This document shows, piece after piece, positions 27,570-37,792 of a stretch of 64,000 nucleotides of DNA. The notes under the pieces are model-generated. The model saw only the letters and a program-made list of their open reading frames with translations, had not been told where the DNA came from and did not search any database. The first letter of the stretch is position 1; every line of letters starts with the position of its first letter. The DNA is taken from NCBI GenBank assembly GCA_002729415.1, contig PBXZ01000078.1, forward strand, positions 1 to 64,000, given 5' to 3'. This DNA comes from UBA9662 sp002729415. Lineage in GTDB: Bacteria > Poribacteria > WGA-4E > UBA9662. Made by a program: the position numbers and the translations under genes.

Positions 27570-29036
27570 ATGGTTTTTATGAAAGTCAAACAACAATCTG
27601 TATGTTTTCATATTCGGAATCTGCTGATCTTGANCGGNATAGCTTGTTGTGTTTTCGANGGGATAGCCGAGCACAACTGGAACAAACAGATTAAGGATTT
27701 TAAACCGATGGTCGTNAATATCGAAACCTCATCGGAAATCGNCTTTGAAACAGAGNCAAAAGGCACTAGCTTTGCCACTGGTTTNATCATTGATGCTGAG
27801 CGTGGAATCATCGCTACCAATCGACATGTAACAGGCAGTAGCCCATCTTACGTNAAAATCAATTTCTATGATGGNAGTTTCACTGAGGCACGAGTACTTT
27901 ATTACAATCCCACCCACGATTTCGGATTTTACCAGATTTATCCAGAAGAAGTACCTTTTGCACTACAAGCTNTACAATTGGGCTCCTGGAAAGCGTTAGC
28001 TTTAGGTGATGAACTTCTCCTAATCGGAAACAATGAAAAAGAAGAATATTCAATTAAATTCGGTACCGTAGCCAATCTCAACGTAGACAAAGGAGACCGC
28101 CACTCTAGCTACATACATACAACTTTCGATCGGACAGGCGGTTCCAGCGGGAGTCCTGTCTGGANCACAAAAGGTGAAGTAGTTGCTATCCATGCACGCG
28201 GTACCGACACATCAAGTTTTGAATTGCCAATNGAGTACCTAATTGATGCTTTAAANCAAATTCAAAATAATTCAAAAATTCANCACGGAGAAATTGGCGT
28301 TGANCTGGAACTAATATCTATTGGTGAGGCAATTAAGCATTTTAAGCTTCCAGAAGCATCCCGACTTGAGATCGGTCCCTCAGAAGCTAGTACACCCAAA
28401 GTCATGCAAATTGCGTCCATCATTCCTAGGACAACAGGGAATAAACTGCTNCGCGCTTCAGACATTATCTATCGAATTAATGGCCAGCTTATTCGTGATG
28501 ATCTGTACAGTTTTGATTTTATTCTGAACNAACAGGTNGATAACNCCATCAGTTTAGAAGTTTACCGAAACGGAGAGAACATCGTTGTNGACGTNCCAGT
28601 AGAGAACNTNGAACAGAGAAAGATTAGCAGATTCGCCCGTTTTTCCGGTTCAATCTTTCACGACATCACACCTAAATTAAGGAGATTACTCTACTTTGAA
28701 GNTAACGGAGTTTATCTTCCACAAGCAGANGCAGGCAGTAGTTTTTCAATGCTAGGTCNACGTGAAAGAAACGGGAACTCCAAAGTNGTAATTCAGGNNA
28801 TTAACGGCCATCAAATTGCAGACCTAGACTCATTCATTCAAGCCTGTCAAGNAATTCCCAACGGNGCACATACTTACGTTGTTATCCGCGACTTCAACCT
28901 ATTTGATAGTTCACCTACACCAAAGAGTTTAACAATTAACCTCAAATTTGGGCCGTTACAAGTATTTGAATGGNATCAGAACCTACTTGATTGGGAACAA
29001 ATGNAGATGCAATCGTTGTCGGAAACCAATCAATAA
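27570..29036 (+). CDS. S1C trypsin-like serine protease with two PDZ-like domains
   Basis: A 488-residue DegP-type protease. An N-terminal hydrophobic segment (LLILxxIACCVF) probably exports or anchors it. The protease domain shows the triad His in ATNRHVTGS, Asp in NPTHDFGFYQI and Ser in GGSSGSPVW. Two PDZ-like regions follow: one around IIPRTTGNK...ASDIIYRINGQLI, the other around VIQxINGHQIADLDSF. The start at 27570 is set by AAGGAG 7 bases upstream. Members cut or chaperone misfolded proteins in the envelope. Several ambiguous bases fall inside it; the triad is intact. Confidence 0.87.
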   Translation: MVFMKVKQQSVCFHIRNLLILXXIACCVFXGIAEHNWNKQIKDFKPMVXNIETSSEIXFETEXKGTSFATGXIIDAERGIIATNRHVTGSSPSYXKINFYDXSFTEARVLYYNPTHDFGFYQIYPEEVPFALQAXQLGSWKALALGDELLLIGNNEKEEYSIKFGTVANLNVDKGDRHSSYIHTTFDRTGGSSGSPVWXTKGEVVAIHARGTDTSSFELPXEYLIDALXQIQNNSKIXHGEIGVXLELISIGEAIKHFKLPEASRLEIGPSEASTPKVMQIASIIPRTTGNKLXRASDIIYRINGQLIRDDLYSFDFILNXQXDNXISLEVYRNGENIVXDXPVENXEQRKISRFARFSGSIFHDITPKLRRLLYFEXNGVYLPQAXAGSSFSMLGXRERNGNSKXVIQXINGHQIADLDSFIQACQXIPNXAHTYVVIRDFNLFDSSPTPKSLTINLKFGPLQVFEWXQNLLDWEQMXMQSLSETNQ

Positions 29037-29203
29037 TTGGNAGTAAACNGAACATCTCTATTATATTTTGTGCGTTNATCTNTCCACATACTTGAAACTC
29101 CACACACAATCTCGAAAAANCCTGAATCGACTTAACNNCCCTAACATNCTANCCACCAGTAAGCAANGTTAACNGTAAATCAANACACAATTAAGATAAA
29201 AAA

Positions 29204-30820
29204 ATGGAACTGATNGCATCCCTCTCACAAATACCTTGGGAGATGTGGATATTCGGTGCNCTATCCTTGTCAATTGGGTGGGGNATCCGAGGTAATTTTG
29301 GGCACGAAATNGGTGCCGCCATGCCAGGAGCCCTAGCAANCATGGCAATTGTCATCATGTCAGGACGTCCGGATTGGTGGCAACGAATTCATTACTTTGC
29401 CATGTTTGGCGCTATTGGCTGGTCGTTTGGCGGTAGCATGTCATATATGCAGGTCATATCATACACACATTCTGGTCACTCACTAACAATTTTTTATGGA
29501 TTTGCTAATCTATTTGCTATTGGGTTCTTNTGGGCTGCTCCCGGCGGCATGGCAGTAGCTATGCCCGCTATTCTAAAGAGTGACCAACTGCAACTCTTTT
29601 TCTTNCCNTGCTTAGCAGTTTTTATCGGTTGGGCACTGCAGCAGTTTTTCGTTGACTTGNTTTTCCACCAGGATCCCANGCNGCGTCACGAAAGCCCCCT
29701 ATATTGGTATGATACTGATTGGCTTGATGTGTTGATTGCAGTAATTGCGATCNTGATTGTGGTCATCATACGNGGNGGGTTTGACTTCTCTACCTCACTG
29801 ATCTTGCACATGGGAGNTGGTTGGTATGCGGCATTCCTAATATTAGTCAATCTGCTAAAATTNCGGATGACTCCACCNCGNGGCGACAATTGGTCAGGTT
29901 GCGTGGGAATTGTATCGGGAGCCTTGGTCTTCTGTTTCCGTAATGGCCTTGAGCAAGTCNCTCTAGNCATACTCNTAACCGGTATTTTAGGTGGGATTGG
30001 CTTTGCATCTGGACAACAAATCAAACTTCTTTTTATCAAAACAGGGTTACAAACAAATTGGCATAGCATCCTCGAACAAACACAAGGTTTCTTGTTTGGA
30101 ATCGCCTTGGTAGCNGGCNTCGGAATTCTTTCAATCCTAACTCCGCAAATNACTGACGCAACAGANCTGCCTACTTGGACGCACATTTTTGCAGTCGTGT
30201 TTGTGTTGGTGATTATCACTTACCTCAATCATAGAAAAGCAGTCGGCACATGGATTGANCAGGTCAAATCACTCCCAGAAAAATTCTTCGGNTTACCAAC
30301 TGTTGGTTTGTTCNTANGCTCCAAAGGTTTTTTGGGTTGGTTTGAAGTAATCTATGTCTCAGTTGGNATCGCATCCATNCTAATCCTAACGTCACATACC
30401 NAAAACCCCATTGATCTAATACCAGAAAGCTGGCTCGGTAGAAGTCAACTTCTGTATCTGATATTTTTATGGTGGATTGTGNCCTTTAATTTTGAAAGAG
30501 CTCTGACCGGTTTTTCACCGCACCGTCTTGTAACTGAGGGTGCGATTACCTTTAACGCCATCATTGCTACCATCTTGATGGCCTTGAANCCCTTACCNGC
30601 TAAAGAAATCATTCCCNTGCGNNCAAANTACTTGGCTTGGTTGATGGACATAGCCNTGTACGGTACTGTNATTACCTTAGTNGTAATAACTATTTATTGG
30701 TCACTTACACGTATATTGTTCAAAAATAATCCTATTGATNATTCCGGACTCCATATCCGATTTGGCCCGGATAGAACCGCCACAAAAGTAAAACCCAAAC
30801 AGGGTGAATCNCATCCGTAA
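29204..30820 (+). CDS. Polytopic membrane protein, family not recognised
   Basis: A 538-residue integral membrane protein with about twelve or more predicted helices, for example IHYFAMFGAIGWSFGGSM, LTIFYGFANLFAIGF, IFAVVFVLVIITYL and LYLIFLWWIV. The N-terminal segment IRGNFGHE...AAMPGALA is the most motif-like part. There is no signal peptide, and a short basic tail lies inside the cell. I do not recognise the family; a transporter or an enzyme with a buried site are both possible. The nucleoside hydrolase gene begins 33 bases later on the same strand, so a joint role in uptake or turnover of nucleosides is a fair guess but unproven. It contains many ambiguous bases. Confidence 0.75.
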   Translation: MELXASLSQIPWEMWIFGXLSLSIGWXIRGNFGHEXGAAMPGALAXMAIVIMSGRPDWWQRIHYFAMFGAIGWSFGGSMSYMQVISYTHSGHSLTIFYGFANLFAIGFXWAAPGGMAVAMPAILKSDQLQLFFXXCLAVFIGWALQQFFVDLXFHQDPXXRHESPLYWYDTDWLDVLIAVIAIXIVVIIXXGFDFSTSLILHMGXGWYAAFLILVNLLKXRMTPXXGDNWSGCVGIVSGALVFCFRNGLEQVXLXILXTGILGGIGFASGQQIKLLFIKTGLQTNWHSILEQTQGFLFGIALVXGXGILSILTPQXTDATXLPTWTHIFAVVFVLVIITYLNHRKAVGTWIXQVKSLPEKFFXLPTVGLFXXSKGFLGWFEVIYVSVXIASXLILTSHTXNPIDLIPESWLGRSQLLYLIFLWWIVXFNFERALTGFSPHRLVTEGAITFNAIIATILMALXPLXAKEIIPXXXXYLAWLMDIAXYGTXITLXVITIYWSLTRILFKNNPIDXSGLHIRFGPDRTATKVKPKQGEXHP

Positions 30821-30853
30821 TATCTTAAATAAATTTTGGTAAGAGGAAATATA

Positions 30854-31783
30854 ATGGTTAAGTTTCCGCAGTTAACAACTTCAGAACTAATTNAACGACT
30901 AGNNCCTCCTACGAGGAAAGTTCGTCTAGTTCTTGACACTGACACATATAACGAAATCGACGATCAATTCGCTGTGGTTCACGCNCTGTTATCGCCGGAC
31001 ATCCTNAGCTTAGAATCTATCCATGCTGCTCCGTTTTTCAATTCCCGATCAAAAAGCCCTGCCGACGGGATGGAAAAGAGTTATCAGGAAATACTTCGCT
31101 TGCTAACCCAACTACAGGTAGAATCAAACGGTTTGGTCTACCGAGGATCAACAGCATATATCAATAATATAGATAACCCAGAAAAATCTGANGCAACAGA
31201 TAAATTAATTAAGGAAGCAATGATTTCTGATGAAGATGATCCATTATATGTTGTTGCCATTGGAGCAATCACCAACGTGGCAGCCGCAATTCTNCTGGAA
31301 CCAGCAATCATCGAAAAAATTGTTGTCGTTTGGCTCGGCGGCCATGCACACTATTGGCCTAACACATCCGAATTCAACCTGCGTCAGGATATTAATGCNT
31401 CCAAGCTGATCTTCGATTGTGGCGTACCTTTGATCCAAATTCCCTGTGCAGGAGTTGCTGATCNCCTAACAACAACAGTTCCAGAAGTAGAACGATACAT
31501 CCAAGGNCAAGGTGAAATTGGTAATTACTTAGCAGAAATTTTTAAAAATTATCACAAAGATCACTTTGGTTGGTCAAAAGTGATTTGGGANCTTTCCGCC
31601 ACAGCATANGTTATCAACCCAAACTGGATTTCGACGNATCTAACTCACAGCCCGATCCTCACAGACCAATTCACTTGGAGTGTCGATACTTCCCGNCACA
31701 TGATACGAGTCGCACGATCAGTATCACGGGACANGGTTTTCAGCGATTTGTTCACAAAACTGAAATTAGACCGCTTACCTTAG
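30854..31783 (+). CDS. Nucleoside hydrolase (IUNH family)
   Basis: A 309-residue enzyme with the calcium-binding DTDTYNEIDDQFAV motif at the N-terminus (family DxDxxxDD signature) and GAITNVAAAI, both typical of inosine-uridine-preferring nucleoside hydrolases. It splits N-glycosidic bonds of nucleosides into base and ribose. The ATG at 30854 has AGAGGA eight bases upstream; an earlier start at 30836 is less likely. Usual members are about 310 residues, so it is complete. It closes a same-strand group with the membrane protein, suggesting nucleoside salvage. Confidence 0.88.
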   Translation: MVKFPQLTTSELIXRLXPPTRKVRLVLDTDTYNEIDDQFAVVHXLLSPDIXSLESIHAAPFFNSRSKSPADGMEKSYQEILRLLTQLQVESNGLVYRGSTAYINNIDNPEKSXATDKLIKEAMISDEDDPLYVVAIGAITNVAAAIXLEPAIIEKIVVVWLGGHAHYWPNTSEFNLRQDINXSKLIFDCGVPLIQIPCAGVADXLTTTVPEVERYIQXQGEIGNYLAEIFKNYHKDHFGWSKVIWXLSATAXVINPNWISTXLTHSPILTDQFTWSVDTSXHMIRVARSVSRDXVFSDLFTKLKLDRLP

Positions 31784-31920
31784 TAGAAAGCATAAGTGGA
31801 TCCACTATAGTAATCAGTCTCGCTGAAAAAGCCACCTACACGACAGNAACTTTGGTCCGAACGGTCTTTTCTTGTAAGCACAACGGGGAAAAACATTTGA
31901 TGNGNGTAAGAGAATCAGGT

Positions 31921-34900
31921 CTATTTTGACNCCCAACTTTTCAGCAAATCCTTCGGAATTTCATCAATAAACATTGATGATGCTTGAACACGATTTTCCT
32001 GGCGTTGTCGAACGGTAGTAAAATATAAACGCTCTTTTGCCCGNGTCATACCGACGTAGAAAAGTCGCCGGTCTTCCTCGATTTCCTGCCTCGTTTGATC
32101 TCTATAGCGTATCGGAAAAACTCCATCTTCCATTCCCATAATTATAACCGCCCGATACTCCATNCCCTTAGCCGCATGGATNGTCATCAAAGTCAACTCG
32201 TCTTTATCAACTTCCGGCTCACGATTAATCAAATTAAAGTATTTCAAGAAATCGGAAATCCCAATTTCCTCAGCATCAAAATTCTGCNCAAAATTCGAAA
32301 GATCCTTCATNAAATCCAATGTGCGTTCTTCCCAATCTACATCCTGAGANTTNCGAAAATCAAGTGANGANTCCTTGAAATTCCCGACGTTTTCTNTCAA
32401 CTGGTTAATCANCTTTTCAACCTTACTAATACCAGTAAGGCAATCTAGGAAGTCTCTATNGNNCTGGATTTGGTTATTCCTAAGATAGCGAAGTGATGCT
32501 NGATATAATATTTGGTTATATTTTGGTGNAGTTTCTGACCGATACAAAATTGCTAATCCAACTAGCGGCAAAAATTCGGATAAAGATGTTAACTCTCGAC
32601 GCTTTGCATCTTCATTTACCAATTGACGAAATATTTTCAGGGTCGTATCGNCAATCCCAGTGGNGCGAGCATCNTCCNCNATTATATTGAATTTCTCAGC
32701 CAGCGCTTCAAAGGATGGATTTTGGCGAGGATATAACCTTTGTGCAACAGCCATAATATCACAATAAGCGGTATTCTGAAACTCCCGATTGAGATNCTTA
32801 ACCATGTCCCGTCGTATGATCTCGTTATCAAAGTTANCAATATTGTGTCCTACTAAAACCTGATTATCGATNAAATTTATAAAATTGGGNAGAACTTCGG
32901 CAATAGGTGGTTTATTGGCCACCATCTGATTGCTAATGTTATATGAANTTACGCTAGTCGNTGGTATCCAACCNGTCGGTNTCACCAGTTGATGACGTGA
33001 TTCCGAGGCATTCCCCATTTGATCCAGTTTAGTTGCNCCAACCTCGATTATCTCTGCCCATTTGGNATTGTTACCTACTGTCGCTAAATCATAAACAATA
33101 AAATCCTCAAAATTTTGATCCTCAAANTTTGCAATCAATCTTTGACACAATTTCAAAGCAACAATGGAGAGAACTGTATACCGAATTTGGATAATCAACG
33201 AATTCTCAGGCACTGAGGGTGGGCTGATTTGAATAGAAAAGTTGCTCTCATCGATGAAAATTTGGACATTATCAAGAGANTCTTCTTTCTCNACTTCNAT
33301 TTTGGTATCTAGATATTCACTTAATACCTGCTGGATAATGTATACNGNACAAGAAGTATCAATATCATCCCCTGACACAATTCGAATCGGTTTCTGTTGA
33401 ATAATNGCTTGGTATAAGGCAACCGCAGCCTCTTGGAGATTCGGAATCTCAGCTTCATTTCTAAGCTCCAAAACCTCACTATCAAGATAGGGCAAACGCC
33501 ACTCAGAAAGAGAAAGGAACAATTCGTCCACAATTTCAACGACGTTTTTCTCTTCAAGCTTGGATTTGATTTGATCTATTTGAGCTAAAAACTGATCAAT
33601 ACTCTTTCGTGTAAGCGGGCCAAAATACTGAGGATAGTCATCGANNTGTTCGATAATATCACAAAATTGTATTCCCTGGCGTTGTGCGAGGAGTTTGAGA
33701 CGCGCCAGACTCACNTCATCCAGCCGCCGTTGCGGAAAGTTTATCGCCCGTTCGNCCTGCAGAGGCATATCTCTCCACTCCACAAAATTCAGGTATGNTA
33801 CGACATTCTTAGCAAATTGCTCACGAAAAGAAATCTCTCCACCAATCCTCTGAAACGGGATCGTCNTTTCTTCCTCAACAGATTGGTTTTCGTCAATTAA
33901 ACGATTTTCTAATTTGTTNGCAACCAGATGGCTTCGATAAAACACTGCGATATCACTGAATTTATAATCACACTCCTCGGTTAGATAACGAATGATTTTT
34001 ATTACATGCTCTGCTTCCTGATCCGAATCTTGCAATGTGTAATGTATGATCGGATTCTGCTGCGTAATCCGGTGAGACTTAAGANCAATCGTNTTGTACT
34101 CTAAATTCTTGGTTATNACAGATCTAGCAGCGTCAAGAATATTTTTGTGACAACGGTAATGATCTGTTAACTTCACAACTTTAGGGTNGTAATCAGCCTT
34201 AAACTNATTGATAAATTTNGGATCAGAACCNCGCCAACTATATATCGATTGGTCAGAATCAGCCACAGCCATTATATGTGTGTTTCTCGGATCAANNAAA
34301 TTGTTTTCAGNTTGANAACAAAGCAACTTAAGCAATTGATATTGNGGCTCATTTANATCCTGATACTCATCAACAAGAATAAATTTCAGCTCTCTTTGAT
34401 ACCTTTCGCGAATGACTNAATTCCGTTCTAGTAATCTAACAGATTTAGNAATTAAGTCAGTAAAATCAAGCGCATGATGAGCATCAAGTTTGGTTTGATA
34501 AGCTGAAATCAGGTTCAGGATCGCCTCAANTTCATCTCCATCCTTTATCTTCCTACCACTGTAGGTTTCGAACTCGGTAATNCCCGAATCAAGGTCTCCA
34601 AACTTTGCTTTATAACTACCCACAATGTCGCGTAAACTAGGAAGGAGAAAATTGAACTGACTCGTCTGCTGTTCACGAATNCATTCAACCAAAATTGCAT
34701 CTTGCATCTCCTGATCAAAAATTGCGAAATTCCGCGGCAATCCAATTTCGTTAGCAAACTCACGAATCAAACCGACACAGAATGCATGAAAAGTATGAAT
34801 ACGCACCCCAAGNCTACTATCNCTATCAACTAAATCTNTATCCATAACACGATCGAGCATTTCCTGCGCTGCTTTATTAGTGAAAGTAACAGCAAGTATC

Positions 34901-35061
34901 TGTTCAGGAGAAACATCATGATGACGAATAAGATGGGCGATGCGGTGGGTAATAACTTTGGTTTTACCAGTACCAGGACCTGCAATTACTAGAATTGCTT
35001 TTTCGAAGTGCTCTACAGCTTCAACTTGTTTCCCGTTGAGACCGCCGCTCAAGACTTCCAT
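31921..35061 (-). CDS. UvrD/PcrA-type DNA helicase with inserted degenerate exonuclease domain
   Basis: A 1046-residue superfamily 1 helicase. All motifs are present: Walker A GPGTGKTKVITHRI, Walker B ILVDEYQD, motif III SDQSIYSW, motif IV DHYRCHKNIL, motif V IHAAKxMEYRAVIIMG and motif VI YVGMxRAKERLY. Normal members are about 650-750 residues. Residues about 650-815 instead fit a DnaQ/DEDD exonuclease: Exo I DLATVG (DxE is now DxA), Exo II VGHNIxNFD, Exo III region ending IxDTTLKIF, where the usual His five residues before the Asp is absent. So the nuclease is probably inactive and may bind DNA or a partner. It is last in an operon with cvpA. Confidence 0.88.
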   Translation of the reverse strand: MEVLSGGLNGKQVEAVEHFEKAILVIAGPGTGKTKVITHRIAHLIRHHDVSPEQILAVTFTNKAAQEMLDRVMDXDLVDXDSXLGVRIHTFHAFCVGLIREFANEIGLPRNFAIFDQEMQDAILVEXIREQQTSQFNFLLPSLRDIVGSYKAKFGDLDSXITEFETYSGRKIKDGDEXEAILNLISAYQTKLDAHHALDFTDLIXKSVRLLERNXVIRERYQRELKFILVDEYQDXNEXQYQLLKLLCXQXENNXXDPRNTHIMAVADSDQSIYSWXGSDXKFINXFKADYXPKVVKLTDHYRCHKNILDAARSXITKNLEYXTIXLKSHRITQQNPIIHYTLQDSDQEAEHVIKIIRYLTEECDYKFSDIAVFYRSHLVXNKLENRLIDENQSVEEEXTIPFQRIGGEISFREQFAKNVVXYLNFVEWRDMPLQXERAINFPQRRLDXVSLARLKLLAQRQGIQFCDIIEXXDDYPQYFGPLTRKSIDQFLAQIDQIKSKLEEKNVVEIVDELFLSLSEWRLPYLDSEVLELRNEAEIPNLQEAAVALYQXIIQQKPIRIVSGDDIDTSCXVYIIQQVLSEYLDTKXEXEKEXSLDNVQIFIDESNFSIQISPPSVPENSLIIQIRYTVLSIVALKLCQRLIAXFEDQNFEDFIVYDLATVGNNXKWAEIIEVXATKLDQMGNASESRHQLVXPXGWIPXTSVXSYNISNQMVANKPPIAEVXPNFINXIDNQVLVGHNIXNFDNEIIRRDMVKXLNREFQNTAYCDIMAVAQRLYPRQNPSFEALAEKFNIXXXDARXTGIXDTTLKIFRQLVNEDAKRRELTSLSEFLPLVGLAILYRSETXPKYNQILYXASLRYLRNNQIQXXRDFLDCLTGISKVEKXINQLXENVGNFKXXSLDFXXSQDVDWEERTLDXMKDLSNFXQNFDAEEIGISDFLKYFNLINREPEVDKDELTLMXIHAAKXMEYRAVIIMGMEDGVFPIRYRDQTRQEIEEDRRLFYVGMXRAKERLYFTTVRQRQENRVQASSMFIDEIPKDLLKSWXSK

Positions 35062-35138
35062 TTAAAATCTACCTTTGAAAGAAAAACAACGCCTCACCAG
35101 GTCCATAGTAGAATGTTTCTCCATAAAGAGTTTAAGCC

Positions 35139-35636
35139 TTACGAAAATTTATCTGCTTGTTCCTCAACTACTTGCCTGCCGAAATTCAGAAATTGGTCTG
35201 CCGTAATTATCAAAGTTGGTGCTAAATTAGAGTTAGCAATCAAATTCTTGACAGTTGCTCCGCCATACTTCTGAGCAAAGAGTAAAATAGTCCCTATCAA
35301 TATACAACTGAACACAACACCAAACACCGCCCCAATCATACTATTTATCCATCCTAATACGCCCTTTTCTATGATAACACCAAAGCGTTCGAGGAAAAAA
35401 TCGACCATTATGCTGACACTAACTACTATAACAATCACGCTAATCCATTTTGCAGTTTCCGTTTTTTCAAGATATACAACTATCAGGGAAGCAAGCAACG
35501 GCCAAAACTGGTTTGCCATCAAAACACCTAAGGCTATGGACAAAATTCCCCTGACACTACGAGTGAACCCGTGTCGGAAACAACTCCACCCACTTAGCCC
35601 CATTAGAACTAGAATACCGAAGTCCAGTTCTTGCAT
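35139..35636 (-). CDS. CvpA family membrane protein
   Basis: A 165-residue inner-membrane protein with four predicted helices and the CvpA opening ELDFGILVLMGLSGWSCFRHGFTR, followed by a second helix and VLGWINSMIGAVFGVVFS. The family is linked to colicin V export, envelope integrity and purine-related functions; the molecular role is not known. The ATG at 35636 is chosen because it falls 2 bases after the upstream stop codon; the longer start at 35666 overlaps the peptidase gene. It is the second last gene before the helicase. Confidence 0.85.
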   Translation of the reverse strand: MQELDFGILVLMGLSGWSCFRHGFTRSVRGILSIALGVLMANQFWPLLASLIVVYLEKTETAKWISVIVIVVSVSIMVDFFLERFGVIIEKGVLGWINSMIGAVFGVVFSCILIGTILLFAQKYGGATVKNLIANSNLAPTLIITADQFLNFGRQVVEEQADKFS

Positions 35637-35638
35637 AA

Positions 35639-36640
35639 TCAGCCCATGCCAACTTTCTTTTGCCAATCTGAGAATATCTGGACTGTGGTCTTTCCAAAGA
35701 TCTTCTGGACAGCATCTTCCGGTTTATCACCACTACCAATTGATCCGAGAAACGCACATATAGATGAAAACCCAAAGCACTCAATCAGATCTAGCAAGAT
35801 AGCATGTGATTGATAATAAGCAAGACGACGCAGTCTACTATCAATTTGACTAAAAGACTTGTCTAATTGCTGTGGTTTCAACATTGCACCATTCCTATTG
35901 ACAGTTTTTAGGTACTGCACCTCGAAACTAAACATTTGGCGAGCAATCGACATGGCCAAACCCTCATCAATCCAAGTTGGACACTTTCCATTCGTCATCA
36001 AATCAACAATCAAATGCGTCCACTCATGGCGAATTAGAGTTTGCAAGACCCCCAATCCCGACATACTGTAATTGCAGCATCTTATCCAAATATCGCCATC
36101 ATAGTAAGCCGGTGCCCAATTCGGAAAAGTATCAAAATAACGGTGAGAAGGCTTAGTTAAATGATTTTCTTCAATATAAACTTTTACAGGATCAGAAGGA
36201 AAAAAATTCAAACGCTTCCCGACGAACTTACAGGTTTGTTCAAGAACACCAGAGATTTTTTGAACCAGATCACAAGACATATCAGAAATATCAGGTGAAA
36301 CATTTAAATCAAAATATCTTGAATCTTCACTTATGGATGGTATCGTGTTCTCAGATATGCTGTAAAAGGAACTTTCCTCAGTGATTCGATTTTTGCGACG
36401 CAAGACGGTAGGATCATCGGGCCGAAGCCTAAAAGCTTGTTCTATCGCTCTTAGGGCTTGGTCCCAGCAAGCAAGCATCTCGTAAGATTTTGCAAGGTCN
36501 GCATATNCTTCAACACATTCNGGCTCAATTGACAATCCCGCGAGGTAGTATTCAACCGCTTCTGNGTAATTTGCTTGCTTATAGCATACGGATGCTTGGT
36601 AGAAATNTTTTTTGGCGAGAGGGTTCATCGATATCGGCAA
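35639..36640 (-). CDS. TPR plus HExxH metallopeptidase (gluzincin-like)
   Basis: A 333-residue protein. Residues 8-75 are two TPR repeats (FYQASVCYKQANYxEAVEYYLAGL and a second AIEQAFRLRPDD). The catalytic part holds HEWTH (about residue 204), followed about 20 residues later by WIDEGLAMSIA with the third-ligand Glu, the gluzincin peptidase-MA arrangement. There is no signal peptide, so it is probably cytoplasmic or membrane-associated. It lies between the FHA gene and cvpA (21 and 2 bases), inside the sigma-factor operon. Confidence 0.82.
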   Translation of the reverse strand: MPISMNPLAKKXFYQASVCYKQANYXEAVEYYLAGLSIEXECVEXYXDLAKSYEMLACWDQALRAIEQAFRLRPDDPTVLRRKNRITEESSFYSISENTIPSISEDSRYFDLNVSPDISDMSCDLVQKISGVLEQTCKFVGKRLNFFPSDPVKVYIEENHLTKPSHRYFDTFPNWAPAYYDGDIWIRCCNYSMSGLGVLQTLIRHEWTHLIVDLMTNGKCPTWIDEGLAMSIARQMFSFEVQYLKTVNRNGAMLKPQQLDKSFSQIDSRLRRLAYYQSHAILLDLIECFGFSSICAFLGSIGSGDKPEDAVQKIFGKTTVQIFSDWQKKVGMG

Positions 36641-36661
36641 TATCGATANAGATTTGGAATA

Positions 36662-37792
36662 CTAAATGGTCTCAATTTCTGTGATTGGAACAGCCTCTAT
36701 ATCGATAATTTCCAGTACAATATCACCTAGCTTAATCAGATCACCGTCCTTTAACAACATAGGCTCTGTTACCCTGATACCATTAACAAATGTTCCATTT
36801 GTACTATTTAAATCAGTGATATAGATCTGATTATTTTCCAGATTAAACCTAGCATGCTCCCTTGAAAGTTTTCGNCTGGCGGCAGGAAATTTGATATGAG
36901 CTNTCTTTTCATTTCTACCAATAACAACGTTTGGAATTCGAACAGTGAAAACTCNTCCTTCGTTGTTTCCGCTCAAATTTTTGAAGGAAATCCCAATCAT
37001 ATTCTGAGCACGTGTTAGCTCGATGACCTCAAATTTACTACTTCCAATTTGAATTACAGAGCCAAGATCGAGGAAAGACCGCTCCGTAATTCGATTTCCA
37101 TCGAGATAAATCCCATCTTCTTGATCCAAATTAACAATAGACAACTGNTCACAATGAGTTACAAGTTGNGCATGAAAAGACNAGATATTCGANTCTTCAC
37201 TCAAGCGAATAGTTGCATTCGGAGCTGAACCGATAGTTATTGGTTGNAAGTTTACGCAATAATCGCTTCCTACATTTTCGCCTTCAATGACTCGCAGGTT
37301 CATAGTCAAACTATTTAGGGCTTCAAGTTCTCTTTCTGTATCTTCGCATAGTTCAGCAGTTTGCTCTGGATTCAAAGGAACAATTTTATCGATTTCAAGC
37401 ACTGAATCAGGATTGCCAACCTGCTGATCTATGGGAGAACCAAGTGCTGGTTCCGGAATAAATCCGATACCAACATCACGAAATAACTTACCAATCTGAC
37501 TGCCACGATTTCGTTGGCTAATTCTACTCATGAGCTTTTGCTCAACCCTCTGCTTTACATTGATAGGCGGTTCAAAGACATCACTTTCCTTACGTTCCTC
37601 AAAATTGTAGTGGACGTAATCAACTAACTNCTTTAGTGGTTCTAAATCGCCAGATACTTGAAAATCTTGGAGATATTTTTTNTGTTTTTCAGAGAGTTTT
37701 TCACCATTGATCCATTGTGTGTAAGCCTCTAGCATTTCTGCNTGATCAGTTTCATTTTCATGATCTGGTGCTGACGGGGACCAAAACTTCAT
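36662..37792 (-). CDS. FHA domain protein, possible partner of the ECF sigma factor
   Basis: A 376-residue protein. Residues 1-105 form a charged helical region (MLEAYTQWINGEKLSEK, QKLMSRISQ) that resembles the helical part of anti-sigma factors but lacks a Cys zinc motif. Two forkhead-associated domains follow. The first (about 170-255) is degenerate; the second (about 270-360) has the full pThr-reading set IGRNE, SREHARF and NSTNGTFVNG. FHA domains read phosphothreonine, so a Ser/Thr kinase should act on it or its partner; none is in view. Its ATG lies 35 bases inside the sigma gene, with GGGAG upstream. Confidence 0.85.
   Translation of the reverse strand: MKFWSPSAPDHENETDXAEMLEAYTQWINGEKLSEKXKKYLQDFQVSGDLEPLKXLVDYVHYNFEERKESDVFEPPINVKQRVEQKLMSRISQRNRGSQIGKLFRDVGIGFIPEPALGSPIDQQVGNPDSVLEIDKIVPLNPEQTAELCEDTERELEALNSLTMNLRVIEGENVGSDYCVNXQPITIGSAPNATIRLSEXSNIXSFHXQLVTHCXQLSIVNLDQEDGIYLDGNRITERSFLDLGSVIQIGSSKFEVIELTRAQNMIGISFKNLSGNNEGXVFTVRIPNVVIGRNEKXAHIKFPAAXRKLSREHARFNLENNQIYITDLNSTNGTFVNGIRVTEPMLLKDGDLIKLGDIVLEIIDIEAVPITEIETI

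Noticed and set aside
31570..31929. 119-codon plus-strand frame
   Set aside because: Most of it overlaps the nucleoside hydrolase in another frame and continues into non-coding DNA; no ribosome site.
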